A stretch of 64,000 nt of DNA from Cryoendolithus antarcticus (taxonomy: Eukaryota; Ascomycota; Dothideomycetes; Cladosporiales; Cladosporiaceae). The notes under the pieces are model-generated. The model saw only the letters and a program-made list of their open reading frames with translations, searched no databases and was not told where the DNA came from. The translations under genes were made by a program, and so were the position numbers. The stretch is taken from NCBI GenBank assembly GCA_002077065.1, contig NAJO01000006.1:186001-250000 (forward strand). The letters are read 5' to 3'. Numbering within the stretch: the first letter of the stretch is position 1; every line of letters begins with the position of its first letter. Of the stretch, positions 56,142 through 64,000 are shown one piece after another.

Positions 56142-56561
56142 CTAAGCTCTCTTTGGAATGTCCATTCTATGTCTCTCCCGCAAGTGATCCCTCAACTTAT
56201 CACGTCGTCCGATACCGAGTTTGCCGACGCGGTTACAACCTGGAATTGGACAATCATGAAGCCCTTCACCAGGTCTGTGCACACGCTCAATGTGAAGTTG
56301 TAGATCGGCCAGGCGACTGGACGAAGAGGTGCAGCCAGGGGTTATGCAGATGTAGGAGGAAAGCGCTGGAAGCTGACGACTTGAGCTGGACGCAGTGTGT
56401 GAAGATGTATGTAGGGTCGCATAAGTGCTTTCTCCGGAGCTGACCGGCAGGGCAGAGCGAAGTTGGGGCGCCGCCGATGGCCACGATGCTGGGAGCTCGC
56501 GCTCATCAGCCTCGGCTTCTATTCCATGCAGTCGCTGGTCATCTGCGGGTCGGGAGTTCAT
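56142..56561 (-). CDS. Small C2H2 zinc-finger protein, 139 aa
   Basis: Intronless from the ATG at 56561. The first 65 residues are Ser/Ala-rich and disordered. Two fingers follow: CITPGCTSS...DLQLHIERVH and CPIPGCNRVG...KLRDHLRERH, each with C-x4-C and H-x4-H or H-x3-H spacing, ending a few residues later in a basic tail (MDIPKRA). Two adjacent C2H2 fingers usually bind DNA, so a small nuclear regulator is likely. It stands alone 1.2 kb upstream of gene B on the same strand; gene A instead carries fingers in its own first exons. This suggests that fingers and the large core were either split or joined during duplication. Confidence 0.75.
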   Translation of the reverse strand: MNSRPADDQRLHGIEAEADERELPASWPSAAPQLRSALPVSSGESTYATLHTSSHTASSSSRQLPALSSYICITPGCTSSSSRLADLQLHIERVHRPGEGLHDCPIPGCNRVGKLGIGRRDKLRDHLRERHRMDIPKRA

Positions 56562-58149
56562 TCCAGAGTTACCTGGGTGTACTCCAAAGTCAGATCATAG
56601 GACTTCACATGTTCTGGCTTTGCATGCCTCGTGGTCCGGGACTGCGTTGCGCCGTCGCAACCCCGTTGGAGACCTAGCGGTCAGAATCCGCCTTGATATC
56701 CAAGAGTACATTCTATAATGACTCTCAGCGTTGTGAAGAAGCGGTGGGTAAGCTATATACCGGCCACGAAAGACTCACACTGGTCAAGTCTATATGAGAT
56801 GTGATATAATAGCCCGGGATGCCCTTCAGAAATCAGTATCTTTTGAAAGCAGCGTACGGAAACATGGTATACGCACCGCAAGGGCTCCTATGCCAATGCC
56901 AGGTTCAACAATTGCATGCATCCCGAAGTACCTCTCGCTGTTACCAGTAATCACATCATGGTCTATGCCAGTGCCCGGCACAAACGACATACGTAGTGTG
57001 TCCGTGGAAGGCATTTTAGAGGCTCGACAGCTCTCCTATAGATCGTGAGACAGTATGCGGCGAAGGCAGAAGTGCAAGTATGATGGTCGTGCCGGAAACG
57101 GGAGGTAGTTGCAATTCCCACAGACCTTGGCTATGCCTGCGCTGTCAGCAGAGGGAATGTGTGAAGCAAAACACCCCAGCCCCGTGATGTCGTGCGCTGG
57201 ACGTGCATGCACATCGCATCAGTGGCGCCTGCACACGAGCCTCAGGCGTGTGCGGCCTACGAAGCGCTCGCAAAGAGATGCCTTCGAAGATATTGTATCG
57301 ATCACAGCGTCTCGTACAGCTCTATATGCATGTCGCTTCATATCCGGAGTGAATGACTGTATGCGCGCGGACTGCGAGTGCTATACGGATATCTGACAAA
57401 GCCGTTGCCTCGACCACCGGCATTTACGGAGGTCTGTCGCACTCTGTGAAGGTCACAGTGCCTGCAAATCCAGTAAGAGCCCTGACTTTGCTACACGCTA
57501 CGCGTTCGGTCATGGTGTGACGACATAGCAGCATAAGTGGCAGCGTAGCAAAGGTCGCAACATATACCTTCACTAAAACTCGGTAGCGCAGCCGGCCTAG
57601 CGTTTGCATACGTTCCCAGTCGCCTTGAGCGTACCGGTGTGCATGGGCAGCAGGCTCTAACAGGCGGTTGTATGGTCGTTATATGCCGCTTGACGCTGAT
57701 GAGCGCTAACCAAGGCTGAGGCGCTCAATACCGCCTTTGTGACCATACCACGTGTCCATGGCCAACAGACAAGTGGATGTTGCGACGATACGGCGTTGCA
57801 ACGACCCCAATGGCAAGCGTGCTCTACTCTGGAGGGCCAATCTGGCTGGAGGATTGCCCTTCTCGGCGAAGCAGCTCAAAAAGCGAAGACCATGGCCTCC
57901 TGCTAGTATTCGGACGGGCTTCGTCAGTCTTGCGACGAATGCTTTTGGCGATGTTGAGCTTAGGCAAGCTTATCGGACGCACTTGAGTGTGGACGACGTG
58001 GAACCCCATGATGGGGATGGGCTATGCTCGAATGCTCGCAGCTGTACAGTATTTGCATGACTACATGATACATAGTCAGCGTGCTGTTGGTCCGCTGATC
58101 TTCCTCATACCTCCCATGAACCGCAGTACAATGTCGAAGAGTTCTTCCG
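56562..58149. other. Long intergenic region, no gene seen
   Basis: About 1.6 kb with copy C of the shared motif and only short, overlapping frames. The frames around 57750-58060 have no start-to-stop unit with recognisable domains. I saw no transposase or terminal inverted repeats, though a decayed element cannot be excluded. Confidence 0.5.
57217..57253 (-). repeat. Shared upstream motif, copy C
   Basis: The plus strand reads GCATCAGTGGCGCCTGCACA, then CGAGCCTCAGGCGTGTGC. It lies about 656 bp before the C2H2 gene start. It aligns with copies A and B. Confidence 0.55.
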
Positions 58150-58518
58150 TTATTCGCCACCGCCTTTAGCCTGTCGCCAAACACAACCTCCCATGTCGAT
58201 ATCGGCTTCGGCATCAGTACCGGCGACGACAGCGATGCCTCGCATGTAGCCTCCCTTCTCTACCTCCATCGAGCAAAAGCCGCCGAAGGATCGACCGCCA
58301 GCAAGCGTATTCCCTTTACCCAACCCACTCACAAACCACCCATACACTCCTCGCAGTCCTCGCGGACCCCGTTGATCATTGAGACCCTTCTCGCAACATC
58401 GAATGAACAGAAGCGTTGAGCTCAAGGATGAGGGAACGTAGTGTGTAAGAGCTTCAGACACCTCCAGAGCCGAAGTGTCGATCACCGGCTCCCAGGCCCG
58501 GCCACGCGGCCCTGCCAT
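58150..58518 (-). CDS. Possible small hypothetical protein, 122 aa
   Basis: A complete frame runs from ATG 58518 (MAGPRGRAWEPVIDTSALEV) to a stop at 58150. It is Gly-rich with a GVYGWFVSGLGKGNTLAGGR segment and ends GGCVWRQAKGGGE. No domain recognised. It lies 225 bp beyond the Zn2Cys6 stop on the same strand. Codon use is not obviously random, but nothing proves expression; it could be the last exon of a longer gene. Confidence 0.35.
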   Translation of the reverse strand: MAGPRGRAWEPVIDTSALEVSEALTHYVPSSLSSTLLFIRCCEKGLNDQRGPRGLRGVYGWFVSGLGKGNTLAGGRSFGGFCSMEVEKGGYMRGIAVVAGTDAEADIDMGGCVWRQAKGGGE

Positions 58519-58743
58519 CCGCCAAACCCCAGGAAAACACCTGAACTTGCCATGCAGCCCCGGTACGTACCCCGCAGAATCTCCAACGTCACCTCGTTCT
58601 CGTCAAGGCGTTTTCACTGTCATCGTACCACCCCAGATCATTTGCATAGCCACACCGCGCACGTAGCGCATCTGCCGCTCCAGATTGCAAGTTTCCAGAA
58701 CGCTTCTCGAAGCATCCGTCGCTGCTTCGCGCCCCGATCTAGC

Positions 58744-60744
58744 TCAGCCAACGCGCGACCCCTGCGTTTGTGTCTGCGCTTGGATTTGCAACAGTGCTTG
58801 CCGCCTTTCCTCGGCTTCGCGCATGATCTCTGCGCAGAGCCGGATCGAAGGGGCAAGGTGCGCCATGCGCTCAACTTCGGCCACCACTTCAGCAATGATG
58901 ACATTCATCTGATGAGCCGGCGGCAACAGCGCAGCCAGGCTTGAGCTGAGCGTCGCACCCATGAGTAGTAGACTCTGTGAGACAATGCTCAGTGCGCCTT
59001 GCCAGAGGTACGGTAGGTGACCGTCGTGATGCGCCGTGATATACTCCAGTTGGCGAATGCAAGCCTCGAGGCACTTGCGACAGGCGTCTTGCACACCCAG
59101 CTCGGATGCGCAGTTTTCATCCGCCAGAACAGCGAGCAGGTATGGTCGATAGATGATGGTGCGACAAGCGAAATAGCGCAGACGGAGAACTGTCTGTACT
59201 TGGTTCTGTGCCGGCAGACGTTCTCTTGGAAACTTGACAGGAGCCGGCAAGCCTTCGTACCACTGCGTGAGTTGGAAGTCTAGCTCCGCGCAGACTGGAT
59301 CGAGGGAGGAGATCGTGACCTTATTTCGTTCGGTGTTGTAGATCAAGTGAGACACGCGGTTCAGTAAGCGTCGAAGAGCGATCTCAGCGAGGAAGTACCA
59401 AAGCTCGTCCGATCCTGGCAGTTCCTCGAGAGAGGCCATGGTGCTGTCGTATGGGAATGAGCGTGGAAGTCGCATGTTCTCTTCGAGCGAAACCACGCCA
59501 CTGTGAGGCAAGTCCATCTCCGCCAGCAAGTCCGACTCTATCATTAGTGTGTTCCAGTAAAGTCGCACACCAAGCTCGCGTAGCTGAGATGGCACCGAGC
59601 TCTGGGAGGAGAGCAAGAGCTGGACCTTCATACTCGTATTATGTAGCAGGTTCCATGCCTCCAGCGGTCGCACCAGATATAGTAGATAAGCGGATGCAAG
59701 GATGTGACACTGGGTGCTTAGCACGTCATTACGTGTCAGGAGACTCGGGAGCAGATTCCATGCAGCCGAGAAGTAAGCCATGCCCGGTGGCACCTGATCC
59801 ACTGGTAGCCGGGAAATGCTGAGTCCTGAATGTGCCGCCTGTCCAAGCGCGAGTACGAGCAATACGATGCAGCTGTCTGGCAGACTGCAAAAGCTCGACG
59901 CCATGGCGTTGTGATAGTATGCGTGCCATGTTGCCGGGTCCACACAGGCATACCAGACATTGACTCTTTCAAAGAACGCCCGTGCATATGCGTGCGCCGC
60001 TGAGAAGTCAAGAGAGTATCTCCCAAGCTCCAGAGGCGGCCGTGCCATCTCCAGCTGCAAAAGGACTTGTGGATCGCACTGTAGGGATACAAGTTCCCGT
60101 ATGATTGGCCACTGCAGCAAGTGCAGAGCAGGTGTGGTGTGTGCTTTCGGCATTGCTGAGATGTTTGCCTGCCATGTGCCGAGTCCATTCAGAGGAGGCA
60201 CATTACCAGGCGCGCTCGTGGTGCTGACTCGCTTCAGCACATGTGTGTCATCTGACGCAGTGTTGCTCGTGGCTGGGGAGATTGGTCCAATATGTCGATC
60301 TCCTGGGCTGTTTGAGTGGCTTAGTTGCAACAAGCCTTCGATACGAGCCAGTCGCTCAAGGATGAGCTTGTCGCCAGCATCCAGCTTGATCCCTGGTTCG
60401 CGGTACACGCAATCAGCGTGCAGCTCGGTACAAAGTCGGCACTTTGGGCGAGCGCCATCACATCGTGACTTCCTGCTTCGACAGATCTCGCAGGCAATCG
60501 TGGCTCGCCGGCGCGGATAATCGAGCGGGTCGGCCGGGAAGCGTAGTCCTTTCAATTCCATCGAGTCGCTCATCTTTGATTCGTTACCGGAATGCACATC
60601 ATCAATGCTTTCAGCCCTCTGAGATGGTGCTGCAGGAGGAGGTTTCTCATAAGAGGAGCGAGATCTTTTCAAGCCGGGACGGTTGGCAGCAGGAGCTTCG
60701 CCATGTCCGTTAGCACGGCTGTCATCGGACAGAGGTCCTTCCAT
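58744..60744 (-). CDS. Zn2Cys6 binuclear-cluster transcription factor
   Basis: Single exon; first ATG at 60744, 666 aa. The DNA-binding cluster is ACEICRSRKSRCDGARPKCR then LC and DC, with cysteines at 85, 88, 95, 102, 105 and 112 (C-x2-C-x6-C-x6-C-x2-C-x6-C). A short linker and a coiled segment (DAGDKLILERLARIEGLLQL) for dimerisation follow. The body (about 200-640) is the fungal-specific transcription-factor middle-homology region, with SAAWNLLPSLLTRNDVLSTQ and ASAYLLYLVRPLEAWNLLHN. The C-terminus is Gln/Thr-rich. Such factors bind CGG half-sites and control metabolic or stress genes; targets are unknown. No metabolic cluster is adjacent. Confidence 0.92.
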   Translation of the reverse strand: MEGPLSDDSRANGHGEAPAANRPGLKRSRSSYEKPPPAAPSQRAESIDDVHSGNESKMSDSMELKGLRFPADPLDYPRRRATIACEICRSRKSRCDGARPKCRLCTELHADCVYREPGIKLDAGDKLILERLARIEGLLQLSHSNSPGDRHIGPISPATSNTASDDTHVLKRVSTTSAPGNVPPLNGLGTWQANISAMPKAHTTPALHLLQWPIIRELVSLQCDPQVLLQLEMARPPLELGRYSLDFSAAHAYARAFFERVNVWYACVDPATWHAYYHNAMASSFCSLPDSCIVLLVLALGQAAHSGLSISRLPVDQVPPGMAYFSAAWNLLPSLLTRNDVLSTQCHILASAYLLYLVRPLEAWNLLHNTSMKVQLLLSSQSSVPSQLRELGVRLYWNTLMIESDLLAEMDLPHSGVVSLEENMRLPRSFPYDSTMASLEELPGSDELWYFLAEIALRRLLNRVSHLIYNTERNKVTISSLDPVCAELDFQLTQWYEGLPAPVKFPRERLPAQNQVQTVLRLRYFACRTIIYRPYLLAVLADENCASELGVQDACRKCLEACIRQLEYITAHHDGHLPYLWQGALSIVSQSLLLMGATLSSSLAALLPPAHQMNVIIAEVVAEVERMAHLAPSIRLCAEIMREAEERRQALLQIQAQTQTQGSRVG

Positions 60745-61442
60745 GGCTGCAGATGTGAGCACGAAGACGGCCGCGGAGCGCGCGAACTGAGTTGACCAGA
60801 AATGGACAGGCTGAGCGGGCTATATGCTCACGAACCAAAGTACCTCAACGCAAAAGTAGGTGGATTGGGCAGCAGCTCCAGCAGCGCCCGGGTGTGAGCC
60901 GGTTTATGGTGTCAGACCGGCGACAGGCACAAGATCTACCGGTCGACTGCTACGGGCCCGAGAGATGCAGACATAGATGAAGTGGCGCACTTCGACGCTT
61001 ACAGGGTGGCCATGTGCGTCCGCACTCGGATAGCCTTGACGAAACAGCGATCGCCGGCGGCAGCAGTGCTAGCTAGAGAGTCGGCTGAATCCGGCTGAGC
61101 AGCTTGATGGGTGGAAGATAGCAGAGCGCAGCCAGAAACGAGAGCCTGCATCAGATGCTGCACTCCAAGAGGCCAGCATTGTTTGACAGTCTCAGGAGTG
61201 CATGTCAAGTGTGTCTTGAATGCGCCGATCCGGGTGATGGCTAATGTGGTGCTCGGCCCACACCCGCGTCACGTTGTTTTCGCGGGTGACGGGAGGGTGC
61301 ACGTTTTGCTAGCGGTGGCTTGACCTGCGCCACATCGAGAAATTTAATCGAGATCAGTGGTCGGTTACACAGGAAGCGCAACGATTCTCCATTTGCTGTA
61401 GCATCATTCCTTGTGGTCACGAGGTCGATCATAACCGCTCAG
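60745..61442. other. Divergent promoter between the Zn2Cys6 factor and DBP3
   Basis: About 0.7 kb with no supported gene. Both flanking genes start at its edges. Confidence 0.5.
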
Positions 61443-63271
61443 ATGGCTAAAAGATTGAATGAGGAAGTTGCGGACCCGGAGGTCGCCCGCGCAGCCAAGA
61501 AAGCTCGCAAAGAGAAGAAACTTGCAGCGATCGCGAAACCTGCAAGTCCGGCAGCGGCTGTAGCGATTGAGGCAGATGGCGGAACAGAGGCGAAGGCATC
61601 GAAGGAAGAGCGAAGAGCTGCAAAGAAGGCAAAGAAAGCAGCAGCGAATGCTGTAGATACGCCTGCGCCAGCAGAAGTCGCAACACTGGACGATGATGCC
61701 GCGAAAGCAGTACGGAAAGCAGCGAGACGGGCAGAGAAGGCGGCGAAGAAGGCTTCTGATGGAACAGGTGACCAGAAGTCTGCAAATGGCATTGCTGAGA
61801 AGACCAAAATCAAGGGCGACGCAAGTAATGGTGGCAAGACCACGGCGGCTGCAAATGGCTACACTGAAGATCCAGCATTGTCTGCGCTGCCCCAGTCCGA
61901 GATCGAGTCCTTCCTCGCCGAGAAGTTCATATCTGTAGACACGAACACACCACTGCGACCCATCACGCACTTCAAGTACCTACCAGTAACGGACGAAGCG
62001 CAAAAAGCACCCTTCAAGACCTTCACCTCTCCCACGCCTATCCAAGCAGCAGCATGGCCATACATGTTCGCAGGCAGAGATGTCATTGGAGTAGCAGAGA
62101 CCGGATCTGGCAAGACGCTTGCATTCGGCGTGCCCTGCGTGTCTCGCTTGAGCCAGCAATCGGCTTCGGAACGCAAGAAGATCAAGGCTTGCATGGTCAG
62201 CCCGACGCGCGAGCTTGCACTGCAGATCCACGAAGAGCTTAAGAAGCTTGCATCACCTTATGGTCTGAAGATCACTGTCGTGTATGGAGGTGTGCCGAAG
62301 GATGCGCAGCGAGAGACGCTGAAGGGCTCGAATATTATTGTGGCTACACCTGGTCGGCTGAATGACTACATCCAGGAGGGCTCGATCGACTTGTCGAACG
62401 TCGAGTATTTGGTACTCGATGAAGCAGATCGCATGCTTGACAAAGGATTCGAGCAGGAGATCCGCAAGATCATCTCCACTACACCCACCACAGGCCGACA
62501 GACCCAGATGTTCACCGCCACGTGGCCACCGTCCGTGCGAGATCTGGCACAGACTTTCATGTCTAACCCAGTCAAAGTCACCATTGGTGACAATCCGACG
62601 GGCGAGCTCCGTGCCAACAACCGTATCACCCAAGAGATCGAGGTCATGGAGCAGCACGACAAGCAAAATCGTCTGATTCAACTGCTGAAGCAATATCAGT
62701 CTGGCAAGAACAAGATGGACCGCATACTAGTCTTCTGCTTGTACAAGAAGGAGGCTACCCGAATCGAGGAGTTCATCTCAAGGAAGGGCTTCTCTGTGGG
62801 CGGCATTCATGGCGACTTGAGCCAGTCGCAGCGCACAACGTCCCTTGAGGCTTTCAAGAAGGGCGATGTGCCTATACTGGTCGCAACGGATGTCGCTGCG
62901 CGTGGACTTGACATTCCGGCTGTGAAGCTTGTCATCAACGTTACGTTCCCGCTGACTGCGGAGGACTATGTGCATCGCATTGGGCGGTATGTCTTGACGT
63001 CTTTCTCTAGATCCTTGTGGAGAGCTCACTAACATATTTTCACAGTACTGGACGCGCAGGTCAAGACGGTCGTGCTATCACCTTCTTCACCGATGCCGAG
63101 AAGGGCCTCGCAGGCGCACTGATCAATGTCCTTAAAGCTGCCAATCAGCCTGTGCCTGAAGAGCTGATGAAGTTCGGAACCACTGTGAAAAAGAAGGGCC
63201 ATGATGCCTATGGCGCGTTCTACAAAGACACTGATGGCATGAAAACGGCGACGAAAATTACTTTCGATTAG
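61443..63271 (+). CDS. DBP3: Dbp3, DEAD-box RNA helicase of ribosome biogenesis
   Basis: Exons 61443-62986 and 63046-63271 join in frame (589 aa) in the middle of motif VI ([15 protein letters not shown]). The N-terminal 130 residues are Lys/Ala-rich (KKAKKAA units), typical of nucleolar proteins. Motifs: Q motif [13 protein letters not shown], motif I AETGSGKT, motif Ia PTRELALQ, motif [11 protein letters not shown], motif III TATWPP, then [12 protein letters not shown]. The ending [18 protein letters not shown]...ATKITFD is diagnostic for Dbp3, which speeds cleavage at A3 in ITS1 of pre-rRNA in yeast. Acts in the nucleolus. Confidence 0.95.
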
Positions 63272-63568
63272 ATAGATATACATTGTAGATCATATAGACG
63301 GATGGAATGCCTGGAACTGTCACCACTTGGTCCCGCCTCGTGATTAACAGGTACTAGATGGAATCTAGGCAGTCGTGACGATGTGATGGACGATTTCGAC
63401 AGTAGATCTGACGGTCTAATGTGCTTGATCATCTCACATTCTTCTGCACCCACACTTGCTTCAAACATCGCTTCGATCAAGCACAATATCCGCCACTGTT
63501 CGAGTGCACTCTTTAGACTCGGCTTGCAACAACGAAAATCACAAAACCTCCCACATCTCACAGCCAGC
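63272..63568. other. Intergenic stretch before the small Cys-rich gene
   Basis: DBP3 3' region and promoter of the next gene. The open frame upstream of 63569 is in frame with it but its ATGs are unlikely starts given the composition. Confidence 0.45.
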
Positions 63569-63874
63569 ATGTGTCACGGCGTTAAATGTAGCACTTGCAG
63601 TGCGTCGTTTCCGCCCCCTGAGGCTCTCGCCACGTTTTTGGATTACAAGTTACTGACGGCCTCGCTAGACAAGTCAACTTGGGTCGGCTGCGGCCAGCAC
63701 GTCCCCGGTGTACTCGACAGCGTGGCAGAAGCTGAACGCTGTTCGTGCGAGCCTCAAATCGAGAGGTCAGGCAAGATGTACCCTCCTGCTGGGTCAATCT
63801 TGGGCGGACTTTGGGGAATGCTGGGTATGGGCGGTGGGAAGAAGGGCGCGGAGAAGGGAAAGGAGGAGCTGTAA
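63569..63874 (+). CDS. Small Cys-rich protein, uncharacterised fungal family
   Basis: From ATG 63569, 101 aa. It starts MCHGVKCSTCSAS, then WVGCGQHVPGVLDSV and AEAERCSCEPQIERSG, and ends in a Gly-rich and Lys-rich tail. The pattern Cys-x2-Cys, Trp-x-Gly-Cys-Gly-x-His, then Arg-Cys is found in many tiny uncharacterised ascomycete proteins and looks like a metal site. An in-frame ATG at 63383 would add 62 residues of no recognisable kind, so I prefer the shorter form. No signal peptide. Function unknown. Confidence 0.65.
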   Translation: MCHGVKCSTCSASFPPPEALATFLDYKLLTASLDKSTWVGCGQHVPGVLDSVAEAERCSCEPQIERSGKMYPPAGSILGGLWGMLGMGGGKKGAEKGKEEL

Positions 63875-64000
63875 TTTACAGGCTGTCATCTTCCCATTGA
63901 CTACGTGCGTTCTCTCCAGGCCATGAGAGGAGCCCAGGTATCACTTTTGTACCTGTAGCACATCGAAATAGACTTCGGTGCAATGGAGCGCAAGCGGGGC

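Noticed and set aside
57660..57760. Possible inverted repeat with GGCGG and TATGGTC blocks
   Set aside because: The blocks occur in different order on the two arms, so no stable inverted repeat or transposon end can be drawn.

Overview
The window is nuclear DNA of a filamentous ascomycete (Pezizomycotina). Short GT-AG introns (about 50-90 bp), close gene packing on both strands, and fungal orthologues (Gcn1, Srp1, Dbp3, flotillin FloA, Tps2, Lsm12, PYM, a Zn2Cys6 factor) support this. A Dothideomycete is my best guess, but only from general gene style. All gene models were built by hand from open frames, splice signals and frame continuity, so exon edges may be off by a base or two.

Positions 1-43.3 kb and 58.7-64 kb are ordinary core genome. 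In order they hold: a partial UBR1 N-recognin E3 ligase running off the left edge; two secreted M35-like metallopeptidase paralogues, one with a ruined zinc site; an MDR oxidoreductase; a protein joining an FKBP prolyl isomerase to a STIMATE/TMEM110-type membrane domain; a mitochondrial-type poly(A) polymerase-like enzyme; a DHX29-like DExH helicase diverging from GCN1; the SR protein Srp1; a dual-specificity phosphatase; trehalose-phosphatase Tps2 with an in-frame TAA in its linker; PYM; flotillin with an apparent frameshift near its C-terminus; LSM12; and a PhzF-family protein. After the accessory block come a Zn2Cys6 regulator, the ribosome-biogenesis helicase Dbp3 and a small Cys-rich protein. 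Translation and RNA biology dominate (GCN1, DHX29-like, LSM12, PYM, Srp1, Dbp3), but nothing suggests a functional cluster.

Positions 43.4-58 kb are different: a gene-poor accessory segment with two very large same-strand paralogues (gene A, 43386-48239; gene B, 49717-54914) and a small two-finger C2H2 protein. A and B share a long conserved C-terminal core with matching exons (two of identical length, 215 and 118 nt) and splice phases, but different N-termini: A begins with C2H2 fingers, B with an ataxin-2/Pbp1-like motif and degenerate repeats. A divergent motif of about 37 bp occurs three times in the window, each time upstream of one of these three genes. This block is the best candidate for an undescribed system; its biochemical role cannot be read from sequence.

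I found no convincing tRNA, rRNA, CRISPR array or intact transposon. Longer gene-free stretches are listed separately.
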